A stretch of 64,000 nucleotides of DNA from JAFAZJ01 sp050183765 (GCA_050183765.1 JBFXAZ010000009.1:15600-79599); one strand, 5' to 3'; positions 18,284 through 27,574 are shown, counted from the stretch's first letter. Notes: generated by a model not told the origin, from the letters alone. Made by a program: numbers and translations.

Positions 18284-20415
18284 TTGTCGACCCTCTTCAG
18301 CTTGCCGAACGACGCGGCCTGGCCGACGGCCTCGACCGGGTTGATCCGGCCAAAGCCGATGTCGCGGCGCCAATCGTACGTCGCGCCCGGCAGCGGCTTG
18401 GCCGTGCGGCGCAGGATCCCGGCAATCTGCGCCGAGGTGAGATCGGGATTGACGCTCAGCATCCCGGCGACGACGCCGGTGACGAACGGGCTCGCCATGC
18501 TCGTGCCCGTCATGCTGATCCACGGCTTGGCGGGATCGTCGAAGCCGTTGGCCGCCAGGATGTCGGTGCCGGGCGCGCCAATCTCGGGCTTTGCCCTCCC
18601 CTCGCGCGTCGGACCCTGGCTGCTGGAGCTGTTTGCCTTCTCGCGCAACTCATCGAGATTGGCGACGCCGATCACCGACGGCGCGCACGCCAGGGTGTTT
18701 ATCTTGGTGTCGTCGACATGGGTCTTGTCGCCGAAGAAGGATGGGAACGACCAGGCGTGCTTCTCGCCGATCGGCGCGTGCGGTTGCGGATCGTCGCGCT
18801 CGATCCAGGCATGGAAACGACCGTCGCGGACCTCGTCGCCGCGCAGGCGGATCAGCCAGGTACCTGCCGCGACGCCGTTCATCTTCTCGCCCGGCGCCGG
18901 GCGCAGGTCGGGCGTGAGGAAGACCGCTATGTGATTGAGCCCGTTGGCGCGATTGTAGAGATCGTTGTAGACGCTGATGAACGTCCCGTTGGCCAGCCGC
19001 ACGTTCTGCATCATCTGGCCGGCACGGACTGCCGTCAGCCACTGCCCTTCGGGCGTGCGTATTTCGACGTCGAACCGGTCCTGCGGCTCGTACCAGATCT
19101 CCAGCTCGTTCTCGGACACGTCGGCGATGCCATTGCCGACGACGATCCATTCGAGATCGGCGGTCAAGCCGGTTGCCGCGATCTTGCCGCTTGCATGCAC
19201 CCGTCCCATGACGAAGCCGAAATCGCGTTCGGTCTCGGGCTGGCTCTGCCCGGCGTTTCCGGCGGCGACGCAGATCGCCCTGCCCGGCCGCGACATGGCA
19301 TGCTCCATCCAGCGGCACACCGGCGGACTGCCGTCATGCGCGTGGCCGTTGGTGCCCAGGCTGATGTTGATGGCGATCGGCAGCTTCCTCACCTTCGCGA
19401 CATGAATCAGGTATTCGAGCGCATCGACCAGGCGGCTCGAATCGTAGAACGACAAGCGCCGGTCGTTGTCGCTTTGCGGCAGCGACAACAGAACGCCGAC
19501 GATGTCGCCGCCTGGGAACACACCGCTGTTACCGGCCGCGATGCTGGCGACATGCGTTGCGTGCGATCCAGGCGACATCTGCGACTGCGGTTCGAGTTCG
19601 GTCGCCGATACGCCGACCTTTGCGGCGTCACGCAGGGCATTGTTCAGGTGTTCGCGCGTGAACTCCGCCCCGTAGTCGAAGCGCGTATCGACGTCCTTCC
19701 CCTTTCGCTCCGATGGCGGCGGATGCGGCGCGTCCGCTGCCGGCGCCGCGCCCTGGTCCCAGATGTACAGGAAGCGGGACTTGCCCCTGGCGTCGAGGAA
19801 ATCCGGATGCGAGAAGTCGAAGCCGCCGACGTCGATGATGCCGACGAGCGCCGGGCGGGCGATCTTGTCGGCCGGCAGATGGGCTGACCGTCTCGCAGGT
19901 GCCGTCGCTCTCGCGGGCCCTTCGGCTACGGGACGCGGCGACGTCAGGGTGTCGGCAAGCGAGACGTAGCGCACGCCCTGGTCGCGAAACAGCGTGCTGA
20001 GCTTGCTCAAGGGGATCTCGACCGTCCGCAGGTTGCCGCGCTGCACACGGGTCCGCGCCTTGGCCTCCTTCACGGCATCGACCACCTTGCGCCTCTCGTC
20101 ACCGCGCGGGGCGATGTTCTCCACGAAAACGCTGACGAGCACGTCGTCTCGCGGTGTCGCGGTCTTTGCCACCTTCTTCCCGCGTCCGACCTTTTTTGCT
20201 TCCTGCCATTTGCCGATTGCTCGTGAAGTATTTCGGACTGCTTCCGGGAGCTTGGCGACGCTTTTCAGGCAAATCGCCCCGGTTCGGTCTGCGCGCATGG
20301 CGCTGACGGTCAGATCGCCCTTCCGAATCATGCGCAGCTTCGGCTGGAGCTTGATCAAGGCATCGACGCTCTCGCGCGCTTTTGCGCGCCGAGTTTGGAT
20401 CAGCCGCTTCGCCAT
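18280..20415 (-). CDS. Cytoplasmic S8 (subtilisin-like) serine peptidase, MBL partner
   Basis: A 711-residue subtilase. The catalytic triad is complete: Asp195 in 'VGIIDVGGFDFSHPDF', His285 in 'SPGSHATHVASIAAG' (Ala replaces the usual Gly of HGTH) and Ser639 in 'GTSMASPFVTGVVAGM', with Asn387 in 'VAAGNAG'. The S8 core is interrupted by an insert of roughly 200 residues (about 395-590). The first 185 residues are basic, have no export signal and look like a separate recognition or inhibitory region. So it probably acts inside the cell. It overlaps the downstream MBL-fold gene by four bases. The pair stands alone between maeB and mutS, with divergent mutS about 200 bases away. Target unknown. 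Confidence 0.85.
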   Translation of the reverse strand: MAKRLIQTRRAKARESVDALIKLQPKLRMIRKGDLTVSAMRADRTGAICLKSVAKLPEAVRNTSRAIGKWQEAKKVGRGKKVAKTATPRDDVLVSVFVENIAPRGDERRKVVDAVKEAKARTRVQRGNLRTVEIPLSKLSTLFRDQGVRYVSLADTLTSPRPVAEGPARATAPARRSAHLPADKIARPALVGIIDVGGFDFSHPDFLDARGKSRFLYIWDQGAAPAADAPHPPPSERKGKDVDTRFDYGAEFTREHLNNALRDAAKVGVSATELEPQSQMSPGSHATHVASIAAGNSGVFPGGDIVGVLLSLPQSDNDRRLSFYDSSRLVDALEYLIHVAKVRKLPIAINISLGTNGHAHDGSPPVCRWMEHAMSRPGRAICVAAGNAGQSQPETERDFGFVMGRVHASGKIAATGLTADLEWIVVGNGIADVSENELEIWYEPQDRFDVEIRTPEGQWLTAVRAGQMMQNVRLANGTFISVYNDLYNRANGLNHIAVFLTPDLRPAPGEKMNGVAAGTWLIRLRGDEVRDGRFHAWIERDDPQPHAPIGEKHAWSFPSFFGDKTHVDDTKINTLACAPSVIGVANLDELREKANSSSSQGPTREGRAKPEIGAPGTDILAANGFDDPAKPWISMTGTSMASPFVTGVVAGMLSVNPDLTSAQIAGILRRTAKPLPGATYDWRRDIGFGRINPVEAVGQAASFGKLKRVDK

Positions 20416-20620
20416 CGTAAGCCTCCCCTGCGACCCACTGTTTCTGAATTACTTCTGGAGGGTCCTCTTGGACTGGGAGGATACGCCAAAACCCTAGATT
20501 GTCCATGGTGGCCTTTCCACACGGCGGCATCCACGGCATCGCGATGGTTTAACCGACTGATGAGCGATATTGCTGGCGCCGGGATTGGTTTAGGTTCAGG
20601 CCCGTTGCATCGACGCCGGG

Positions 20621-23311
20621 ATGAAGGGGCAGATGGAGGGTTCGGACAGTCGCGCAGGCGTCGCCCTGACGCCGATGATGCGGCAGTACCTGGAGGTCAA
20701 GCGCCGCCATCCCGACCATCTGGTGTTCTACCGGATGGGCGACTTCTTCGAGATGTTCTTCGACGACGCGGTCACCGCCGCCAAGGCCCTGAACATCACC
20801 CTGACGCGGCGCGGCCAGCACGACGGCGCCGAGATCCCGATGTGCGGCGTGCCGGCGCACAGCCATGAGGCCTATCTCTCGCGCCTGATCCGCCAGGGCT
20901 TCAAGGTCGCGATCTGCGACCAGACCGAGGACGCGGCCGAGGCGCGCAAGCGCGGCGGCGGCAAGGCGCTGGTCAACCGCGACGTGGTGCGCGTCATCAC
21001 GCCGGGCACGCTGACCGAGGATTCGCTGCTCGACGCGCGCGCCCACAACTACCTCGCCGGCCTGTCCGAGGCGCAGGGCGAGCTGGGCCTGGCTTGGCTC
21101 GACCTGTCGACCGGCAGCTTCGCCACCCAGCCGATCACGGCGGACGCGCTGGGCGCCGCCCTGGCGCGCCTGGAGCCCGGCGAGCTGCTGCTGCCCGACC
21201 GCCTGCTGGCGCGTGACGACGTCGCCGCCGCCACCCAGGACTGGAAGACGGCGCTCACCCCCATGCCGTCGAGCCGCTTCGACAGCGACAACGCGCGCAA
21301 GCGGCTGGAGCGGCTGTTCGGCGTCGCCGCGCTGGATGCGTTCGGCAGCTTCTCGCGCGCTGAGATCGCCGCCTGCGGCGCGCTGGTCGACTATGTCGAG
21401 CTGACCCAGGCCGGCAAGGTCCCCGCCCTGTCGCCGCCGTCGCGCGAGCGCGACGACGCGGTGATGGCGATCGATCCGGCGACGCGGCGCAATCTCGAGC
21501 TGACCCGCGCGCTCGACGGCGGCCGCGAGGGCACGCTGCTGGCCACCATCGACCGCACGCTCACCGGCCCCGGCGCGCGCCTCCTCGCAGAGCGCCTCGC
21601 GTCGCCGCTCACCGATCCCGCCGCCATCACGCGGCGGCTCGATCTCGTCAGCCTGATGGTCGAGGCCACGGCGCTGCGCGAGGCGTTGCGCGAGAAGCTG
21701 CGCCGCGTGCCCGACATCGAACGCGCGCTGCAGCGTCTGTCGGTCGGCCGCGGGGGCCCGCGCGATCTGGCGGCCCTGCGCGACGGCCTGCGCCAGGCGG
21801 GCGAGATCGCGCTGGTGCTGCAGGGCGACGGCGCGCGCATCAAGCCGGCCGAGCTGCCGGCGTTGATCGCGGCGATGTCGGATCACGCGAAGCTGGTCGA
21901 CACGCTGGCCGCGGCTTTGGCCGACGACCTGCCGCTGCTGGCGCGCGACGGCGGCTTCATCCGCCAGGGCCATGCGGCCGAGCTCGACGAGCTGCGCGGG
22001 CTGCGCGACGACAGCCGCCGCACCATCGCGGCGATGGAGGCGAAGTACCGCGAGGGCACCGGCATCGCCTCGCTGAAGATCCGCCACAACAACGTCATCG
22101 GCTATCACATCGAGATCACCCAGGCGAACCTCGGCCGCTTCGAGCCCGCCGGCCACGGCTTCATCCATCGCCAGACCATGGCCAGCGCGACGCGCTACAC
22201 CACCGGCGAGCTGGCCGATATCGAGGGCAAGATCGGCCGCGCCGCCGACGCCGCGCTGGCGCTGGAGCTGAAGCTGTTCGAGCAGCTCGTGGGCGGCGCG
22301 ATCGCCGAAGCCACGCGCATCGCCGCCGCCGGCCGTGCGCTGGCCGCGCTCGATGTCGCCGCGGCGCTGGCCGGGCTGGCGGTCGAGGAGCGCTGGACGC
22401 GGCCGGTGATCGTCGAGGGCAGCGACTTCGCCATATCGGGCGGTCGTCATCCCGTGGTCGAGGAGGCGCTGCGCCGACAGCGCGAGGGCGCCTTCGTCGC
22501 CAACGACTGCGATCTCGGCGAGGGCCGCCGCGTGTGGCTGCTGACCGGCCCCAACATGGCCGGCAAGTCGACCTTCCTGCGCCAGAACGCGCTGATCGCC
22601 ATCCTGGCGCAGATCGGCGGCTACGTGCCGGCCGAGAGCGCGCGCATCGGCGTGGTCGACCGCCTGTTCAGCCGCGTCGGCGCCGCCGACGACCTGGCGC
22701 GCGGCCGCTCGACCTTCATGGTCGAGATGGTCGAGACGGCGGCGATCCTCAACCAGGCCACGGCGCGCAGCCTGGTGATCCTCGACGAGATCGGCCGCGG
22801 CACCGCCACCTTCGACGGCCTGTCGATCGCCTGGGCGACGCTCGAGCACCTGCACGAGGTCAACCGGTGCCGCGCGCTCTTCGCCACGCACTATCATGAG
22901 CTGGGCGCGCTGGCGGCGCGGCTCGATGCGCTCAAGCCGCACACCATGCGGGTGAAGGAGTGGCAGAACGAGGTCGTGTTCCTGCACGAGGTCGCGCCCG
23001 GCGCCGCCGACCGATCCTACGGCATCCACGTCGCAAAACTGGCCGGCCTGCCGTCGGCGGTCGTCACGCGTGCCGAGGAGGTCCTGGCGGCACTGGAGAA
23101 AGGCGACCAGTCCGGCGCCGTCTCGCGCCTGGCCGACGACCTGCCGCTGTTCGCCGCCGCGCCGGCGCGACCCAAGGGCCTGTCCGAAGCGCCGGCCCGC
23201 GCCTCGCTGGTCGAGGCCGAGCTGCGCACGGTCAATCCCGACGAGCTGACGCCGAAAGAGGCGCTCGACCTGCTGTATGCCCTGCGCCAGCGCCTGCCGC
23301 CGCGCGAGTAG
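20621..23311 (+). CDS. mutS: DNA mismatch repair protein MutS
   Basis: An 896-residue mismatch-recognition ATPase. The mismatch-contacting motif 'MGDFFEMFF' (Phe42/Phe43 and Glu44) is near the N-terminus. The connector, lever and clamp regions follow, then the ATPase with Walker A 'TGPNMAGKST' (about residue 642), Walker B 'LVILDEIGRGT' (about 718) and the signature 'TATFDGLSIAWATLEHLH'. The C-terminal helix-turn-helix dimerisation segment 'LTPKEALDLLYALRQRL' is intact. The start at 20621 is the first ATG; another at 20633 is possible. No mutL is in the window. It is divergent from the S8 peptidase gene. Confidence 0.97.
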   Translation: MKGQMEGSDSRAGVALTPMMRQYLEVKRRHPDHLVFYRMGDFFEMFFDDAVTAAKALNITLTRRGQHDGAEIPMCGVPAHSHEAYLSRLIRQGFKVAICDQTEDAAEARKRGGGKALVNRDVVRVITPGTLTEDSLLDARAHNYLAGLSEAQGELGLAWLDLSTGSFATQPITADALGAALARLEPGELLLPDRLLARDDVAAATQDWKTALTPMPSSRFDSDNARKRLERLFGVAALDAFGSFSRAEIAACGALVDYVELTQAGKVPALSPPSRERDDAVMAIDPATRRNLELTRALDGGREGTLLATIDRTLTGPGARLLAERLASPLTDPAAITRRLDLVSLMVEATALREALREKLRRVPDIERALQRLSVGRGGPRDLAALRDGLRQAGEIALVLQGDGARIKPAELPALIAAMSDHAKLVDTLAAALADDLPLLARDGGFIRQGHAAELDELRGLRDDSRRTIAAMEAKYREGTGIASLKIRHNNVIGYHIEITQANLGRFEPAGHGFIHRQTMASATRYTTGELADIEGKIGRAADAALALELKLFEQLVGGAIAEATRIAAAGRALAALDVAAALAGLAVEERWTRPVIVEGSDFAISGGRHPVVEEALRRQREGAFVANDCDLGEGRRVWLLTGPNMAGKSTFLRQNALIAILAQIGGYVPAESARIGVVDRLFSRVGAADDLARGRSTFMVEMVETAAILNQATARSLVILDEIGRGTATFDGLSIAWATLEHLHEVNRCRALFATHYHELGALAARLDALKPHTMRVKEWQNEVVFLHEVAPGAADRSYGIHVAKLAGLPSAVVTRAEEVLAALEKGDQSGAVSRLADDLPLFAAAPARPKGLSEAPARASLVEAELRTVNPDELTPKEALDLLYALRQRLPPRE

Positions 23312-23320
23312 ATGAGTTCC

Positions 23321-23387
23321 CTGTCATCCCGAGCGGAGCGAGGGATCTCGGGCCGGCCTGGATCCCTCGCTCCGCTCGGGATGACAG
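23321..23387. repeat. Dispersed inverted repeat, family A copy 1
   Basis: 27-base perfect arms (CTGTCATCCCGAGCGGAGCG... and its complement, 23321-23347 and 23361-23387) around a 13-base spacer, directly after mutS. Related elements lie at 24446-24551, 47925-47995 and 60539-60639. It may also act as a transcription end for mutS. Confidence 0.85.
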
Positions 23388-23453
23388 GCGTCGTCGTATG
23401 CCGCTCAGCGGCCCCTCTGGCAAACCGGCCCGGTCATCGCCATGTGAGGGGTC

Positions 23454-24443
23454 ATGGCGGAGCCCCGTCCCGATCATCACACGGCACGCGGCTTTCGCAA
23501 TCCGGCCGGCTCGCCGGCCAAGACGCGGCATTTCCTCACGGTCCTGCGCTTCATCTGGCGTACCCGGCATGTCGATCGCGGCCCGGTCGCGCCTGACGGT
23601 TTCGTGCTGTCGAAATCGGCGACGTTGCGCGGGCTGAAGGCCCATGCGCAGCGTGACTTCATCACCTGGCTGGGCCATGCCTCGTTCCTGATCCGGCTGG
23701 GCGGCCAGACTGTGCTGACCGACCCGTTCCTGTCCGACTACGCCTCGCCGATCGACGGCATTGGCCCGCGCCGCTTCACGCCGCCGGCCTTGCGCGCCCA
23801 TCAGCTGCCGCCGATCGACGTGCTGCTGCTGTCGCACAACCACTACGACCATCTCGACACGCGCGCGCTGCTGGCCCTGCGCGATCGCGGCACCCTGCGC
23901 GCGATCGTGCCGCTGGGGCTGGGCACGACCTTGCACGATCTCGGCTTCATCGACGTCATCGAGGTCGACTGGCGCCACGAGGTGCGGGTCGGCGGCGCCT
24001 CCAACGCGCCGCTGCGCGTCATCGCCGAGCCCGTGGTGCATTTCTCCGGCCGCGGCGTCTTCGATCTCAATCGCACGCTGTGGTGTGGCTTCGTGCTGGA
24101 AGGCAACGGCAAGCGGCTGTTCTTCGGCGGCGACAGCGCCCTGGGCCCGGTCTTCGCCGAGATCGGCCAGCGCCACGCGCCGATCGACCTGGCGATGCTG
24201 GGCATCGGCGCCTACGAGCCGCGCGACCTGTTTCGCACCAGCCACGCCACGCCGGAGGAAGCCGTCGAGATGGGCCGCGCGCTGGGTGCGCGCCGCGTGC
24301 TGGGCATGCACTACGGCGCCATCGTGCTGTCGGCCGAACCGCCCTTCGAGCCGCCCGAACGCTTCCGCGTCGCGGCGCGCGCCGGGGGTTATGTCGACGA
24401 CGACATCTGGTTGCCGCGTGTCGGCGAGACAATGGCGCTTTGA
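23454..24443 (+). CDS. MBL-fold hydrolase of the NAPE-PLD/UlaG-like group
   Basis: A 329-residue metallo-beta-lactamase-fold protein. The metal motif 'LLSHNHYDHLD' (His128, His130, Asp132, His133) is preceded by 'TWLGHASFLIRLGGQTVLTDPFLS', the typical opening of this group, and later motifs are 'FGGDSALG' and 'MHYGAI'. The first 70 residues are basic, with no clear export signal. Relatives act on lipid phosphodiesters or lactone-type bonds; the substrate here cannot be told. GAGGGG lies before the ATG at 23454. It sits between two family A repeats and is not closely related to the MBL protein at 17-18 kb. Confidence 0.85.
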   Translation: MAEPRPDHHTARGFRNPAGSPAKTRHFLTVLRFIWRTRHVDRGPVAPDGFVLSKSATLRGLKAHAQRDFITWLGHASFLIRLGGQTVLTDPFLSDYASPIDGIGPRRFTPPALRAHQLPPIDVLLLSHNHYDHLDTRALLALRDRGTLRAIVPLGLGTTLHDLGFIDVIEVDWRHEVRVGGASNAPLRVIAEPVVHFSGRGVFDLNRTLWCGFVLEGNGKRLFFGGDSALGPVFAEIGQRHAPIDLAMLGIGAYEPRDLFRTSHATPEEAVEMGRALGARRVLGMHYGAIVLSAEPPFEPPERFRVAARAGGYVDDDIWLPRVGETMAL

Positions 24444-24445
24444 TC

Positions 24446-24551
24446 CCGTCGTCCTGAGCGTCAGCGAAGGACCCGGCGGTATCGCAGTCACACACAGGCG
24501 CGGTGTCCAGTCGCACCACCGCAAGGTCCTTCGCTGCGCTCAGGACGACGG
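24446..24551. repeat. Dispersed inverted repeat, family A copy 2 (diverged)
   Basis: Arms 24446-24473 and 24525-24551 share the core GTCCTGAGCG.CAGCGAAGGA and its complement, with one extra base in the left arm, around a 51-base spacer. It follows the stop of the 23454 hydrolase gene and is next to a family B repeat. Confidence 0.75.
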
Positions 24552-24603
24552 AGCGGATCACAACGCCGCGCATCGGCGAGACACGGGCGCTGTAGGCGTT
24601 TGT

Positions 24604-24757
24604 CCTTCTCTCCGCGAAGGCGGGGAGAAGGTGCCCGAAGGGCGGATGAGGGGCTTCGCGGAAGCTCAACAACATCGGTCGTCGTCGTTGCGTGAGAAGC
24701 CCCTCATCCGCCTCGCTCGCGCTCGGCACCTTCTCCCCGCCTGCGCGGGGAGAAGGG
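24604..24757. repeat. Dispersed composite inverted repeat, family B copy 1
   Basis: About 154 bases: each end is a small hairpin (CTTCTC.CCGC..GCGGGGAGAAG type), then GGTGCCCGAAGGGCGGATGA-type inner arms and an AAGCCCCTCATCCGCC-type complement, with a variable centre. It almost matches the elements at 27584-27735 and 58252-58403. With copy 2 of family A it fills the 317-base gap before the MetE-like gene, where no other feature is seen. Confidence 0.85.
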
Positions 24758-24760
24758 AAA

Positions 24761-25777
24761 TCAGAGACCCTTGCGCACCAGCGCCGCACCCTCCGCCAGG
24801 GCGCGCAGCTTGGCGTAGGCGGTCTCGCGCGTCATCGGTGCCATGCCGCAATTGGTGCAGGGCATGATGCGCTCGGCGTCGACGTGCTTCATCGCCGCGC
24901 GAATGGTGGAAGCGACCTGCTCGGGCGTCTCGATCGCGTCGCTGGCGACGTCGATGGCGCCGACCAGCACCTGCTTGGTCTTCAGCAGGCCGATCAGCTC
25001 CAGCGGCACCTTGGATGCGGCGCATTCCAGCGAGACCTGCTGGATGCGGCTGCGGTCGAGCGCAGGGAAGACCTGCTCGTACTGGCGCCAGGACTGGCCC
25101 AGCGTCTCCTTCCATTTGATGTTGGCCTCGATGCCGTAGCCGTAGCAGATGTGCACGGCGGTGGCGCAGCGCAGGCCTTCCGAGGCGACGTGCAGCGCCT
25201 CGATGCCCCACTGCACCGCCTCGTCCATGTAGACGTTGAAGGCGGGCTCGTCGAACTGGATGACGTCGACGCCGATCGCCTCGAGCTCGCGCACCTCCTG
25301 GTTCAGCAGGCGGGCGAAGGCCATCGCCATGTCGACCTTGTCGCGATAGTGCTCGTTGGCCAGCGTGTCGACGATGGTCATCGGCCCGGGCAGCGTGAAC
25401 TTCAGCTTGTTCTTCGTCGCCGCGCGCGCCGCCCTGGCCTCGGCCGAGTGCACCGGGCCGGTGCGGCGCAGCTCCGAGACCACGGTCGGGCAGTCCGCCT
25501 CGTAGCGGTTGTTGCGGATGCCGATGCGCTTCTTGCGGGCGAAATCGACGCCCTCGACGCCGACCAGGAAGCCGTGCACGAAGTGCTGGCGCGCCTGCTC
25601 GCCGTCGCTGACGATGTCGATGCCGCAGCGTTCCTGCTCGCCCACGGACAATGCCGTGGCGTCGAGCTTGGCCACCGCCAGCGCCTCGCCCTCCAGCGCC
25701 CAGGGCGCCCACAGCACGCCTGGTTTCGCCAGCCAAACCGGCTTGGGCAGGCTGCCCGCGATCGTGGTTTCCAACAT
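24761..25777 (-). CDS. Core MetE-type methionine synthase (cobalamin-independent family, catalytic domain only)
   Basis: A 338-residue protein matching only the C-terminal catalytic barrel of MetE (full-length MetE is about 750 residues). The zinc and homocysteine ligands are visible: His209 and Cys211 in 'VHICYGYG', Glu251-Cys252 in 'SLECAAS', and Cys310 in 'CTNCGM'; 'FDEPAF' (about 175-180) is also typical. Such core-MetE proteins methylate homocysteine with a methyl donor that may differ from methyl-tetrahydrofolate glutamates. The start at 25777 has GGGAGGAA upstream; the much longer open frame upstream is an artefact. It is divergent from a methylthio-nucleoside phosphorylase, consistent with methionine synthesis and salvage. 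Confidence 0.85.
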   Translation of the reverse strand: MLETTIAGSLPKPVWLAKPGVLWAPWALEGEALAVAKLDATALSVGEQERCGIDIVSDGEQARQHFVHGFLVGVEGVDFARKKRIGIRNNRYEADCPTVVSELRRTGPVHSAEARAARAATKNKLKFTLPGPMTIVDTLANEHYRDKVDMAMAFARLLNQEVRELEAIGVDVIQFDEPAFNVYMDEAVQWGIEALHVASEGLRCATAVHICYGYGIEANIKWKETLGQSWRQYEQVFPALDRSRIQQVSLECAASKVPLELIGLLKTKQVLVGAIDVASDAIETPEQVASTIRAAMKHVDAERIMPCTNCGMAPMTRETAYAKLRALAEGAALVRKGL

Positions 25778-25837
25778 GGCGTTCCTCCCGCCGGAAACCG
25801 TAGCATGGCCGCATCGCACGTTTGCGTGGAGATCGTC

Positions 25838-26587
25838 ATGTTCGCCATCATCGCCCGTTCCCGCCCCGCCTCGCTGGCCGGGCTCACGATCGAGCGGCGC
25901 GTCCATGTCGACACGGCCTATGGCCGGCCCTCGGCGCCGCTGATCCATGGCGACATCGCCGGCAAGTCGGTGGTGGTGCTGCTGCGCCACGGCGACGACC
26001 ACGAGATCGCGCCGCACCGCGTGAACTACCGCGCCAACATCCAGGCGCTGTACGACGCCGGCGTCGAGGGCATCGTCGCCATCGCCACGGTGGGCGGCAT
26101 GCGCGATCACCTGGGCCCCGGCACGCTGCTGATCCCCGACCAGGTGATCGACTACACCTCGGGCCGCGACCACACCTTCTATGACGCCGACGACGGCACG
26201 GCGCACCACGTCGATTTCACCTGGCCGTTCAGCGAGAACATCCGGCGCCGGCTGCTGACCTCGGCGCGCAATGCCGGCATCCGCATCGAGGACGGCGGCT
26301 GCTACGGCTGCGCCAACGGCCCGCGGCTGGAGAGCGCCGCCGAGATCCGCAAGATGCAGCGCGACGGCTGCGACGTCGTCGGCATGACCGGCATGCCCGA
26401 GATCGCCCTGGCGCGCGAACGCGGCATTCCCTATGGCGCGATCAACATCGTGGTCAATTACGCCGCCGGCCTGGGCGACAGCGCGCAGGCGGTGGCGCAT
26501 GACCAGCTTCTGGAGTATGGCCGTACCGCAATGGTGACGGTGGCCCGGCTGCTGGCGACCTTCATCGAGAACAAGGACAAGTCGTAG
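25838..26587 (+). CDS. MTAP/MTIP-family purine nucleoside phosphorylase (methylthio-nucleoside salvage)
   Basis: A 249-residue phosphorylase of the MTAP/PNP superfamily. 'LLRHGDDHEIAPHRVNYRANI' holds the phosphate-binding and His residues of the group, and 'ANGPRLESAAEIRKMQRDGCDVVGMTGMPE' is the base- and ribose-binding region. The substitution pattern and length fit S-methyl-5'-thioinosine or methylthioadenosine phosphorylases that recycle the by-product of polyamine synthesis toward methionine. The start at 25838 is chosen for its GGAGA site; an upstream ATG at 25805 is possible. It is divergent from the core MetE gene (60 bases between starts), so a shared control region is likely. Confidence 0.82.
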   Translation: MFAIIARSRPASLAGLTIERRVHVDTAYGRPSAPLIHGDIAGKSVVVLLRHGDDHEIAPHRVNYRANIQALYDAGVEGIVAIATVGGMRDHLGPGTLLIPDQVIDYTSGRDHTFYDADDGTAHHVDFTWPFSENIRRRLLTSARNAGIRIEDGGCYGCANGPRLESAAEIRKMQRDGCDVVGMTGMPEIALARERGIPYGAINIVVNYAAGLGDSAQAVAHDQLLEYGRTAMVTVARLLATFIENKDKS

Positions 26588-26605
26588 GGTTTGGGGGAGG
26601 ACATC

Positions 26606-27574
26606 ATGATCACGCGTCGCGTGGCGCTGGCAGGCGCCGCGTCCATTGCCGCTATCGGCGGCGCACAGGCCCAGGCCTTCCCCTCCAAGCCGCTGCGCTT
26701 CGTGATCCCCTTCCCCGCCGGCGGCATCGTCGACGTGGTCGGCCGCTCGGTCGGCGAGAAGATGGCGGCGCTGCTCGGCCAGCCGGTGGTCGCCGACAAC
26801 CGGCCCGGCGGCAATGCCGCGATCGCCACCGACATCGTCGCCAAGGCGCCGCACGACGGCTACACGTGGCTGCTCGCCACCGTCAGCCACGTCGTCACGC
26901 CGCATCTGCAGAAGGTCGAGTACGACCCGATCGGCGACTTCGCCGGCGTGGCCTATCTGTGCAGCGTGCCGGCCATTGCCGTGGTGCCCGCCGCCTCGCC
27001 GTTCAAGACCATGAGCGAGATCATCGCCAAGGCGAAGGCCGAGCCGGGCAAGCTGACCTATCTCAGCCCCGGCGCCGGCACCTCGATGCACCTGAACATG
27101 GAGATGGTGAAGGTGCGCACCGGCGCCGCCATCGCCCCGGTGCCCTATCGCGGCCTGCCGCCGGGCATGTCGGACCTGCTGGAGGGGCGGCTGGATTTCG
27201 CCCTGCTCGCGCCGGTGCTGGCCACCTCGCACATCCGCGCCGGGCGCCTGCGCGCGCTGGGCGTCGCGGCCAATCAGCGTCTGAAGGACGTGCCCGACGT
27301 GCCGACCTTCGCCGAGGCTGGCCTCGCCGACGCCGTGGTCGAGTCCTGGTACCTGATCCTGATGCCGGCCAAGAGCCCGCCGGATGCGATCAAGCGCGTC
27401 CACGACGCGGCCGTGGAGGCGCTGAAGGATCCCGACGTGCAGAAGAAATTCGCCAACGCCGGCGCCATCCAGCCATCCAAGCCGATGTCGCCGGCCGAGG
27501 TCGACGCGCTGCTGAAGCGCGAGGTGCCGCGCTATGGCGAGCTGGTGAAGTCGGCCGGAATCAAGCTGAACTGA
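26606..27574 (+). CDS. Bug-family (TTT) periplasmic substrate-binding protein
   Basis: A 322-residue exported receptor of the tripartite tricarboxylate transporter type. The start at 26606 has a strong GGGGGAGG site and gives a signal peptide of about 24 residues ('MITRRVALAGAASIAAIGGA', ending AQA). The mature N-terminus 'FPSKPLRFVIPFPAGGIVDVVGR' and 'VVADNRPGGNAAIATDIVA' are the Bug hallmarks that form the ligand pocket. No TctA or TctB permease is near, which is common for Bug orphans. The ligand is unknown. It follows the phosphorylase gene closely (18 bases) and may share its transcript. Confidence 0.88.
   Translation: MITRRVALAGAASIAAIGGAQAQAFPSKPLRFVIPFPAGGIVDVVGRSVGEKMAALLGQPVVADNRPGGNAAIATDIVAKAPHDGYTWLLATVSHVVTPHLQKVEYDPIGDFAGVAYLCSVPAIAVVPAASPFKTMSEIIAKAKAEPGKLTYLSPGAGTSMHLNMEMVKVRTGAAIAPVPYRGLPPGMSDLLEGRLDFALLAPVLATSHIRAGRLRALGVAANQRLKDVPDVPTFAEAGLADAVVESWYLILMPAKSPPDAIKRVHDAAVEALKDPDVQKKFANAGAIQPSKPMSPAEVDALLKREVPRYGELVKSAGIKLN

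Noticed and set aside
20549..23029. An 826-codon open frame antisense to mutS
   Set aside because: It is the GC-rich mirror of mutS codons; its sequence is low-complexity Arg/Ala/Gln-rich and no domain is visible.
23321..24757. CRISPR-like array formed by the clustered repeats after mutS
   Set aside because: The units are inverted pairs, differ in size, are not evenly spaced and are separated by a gene; no cas gene is present.
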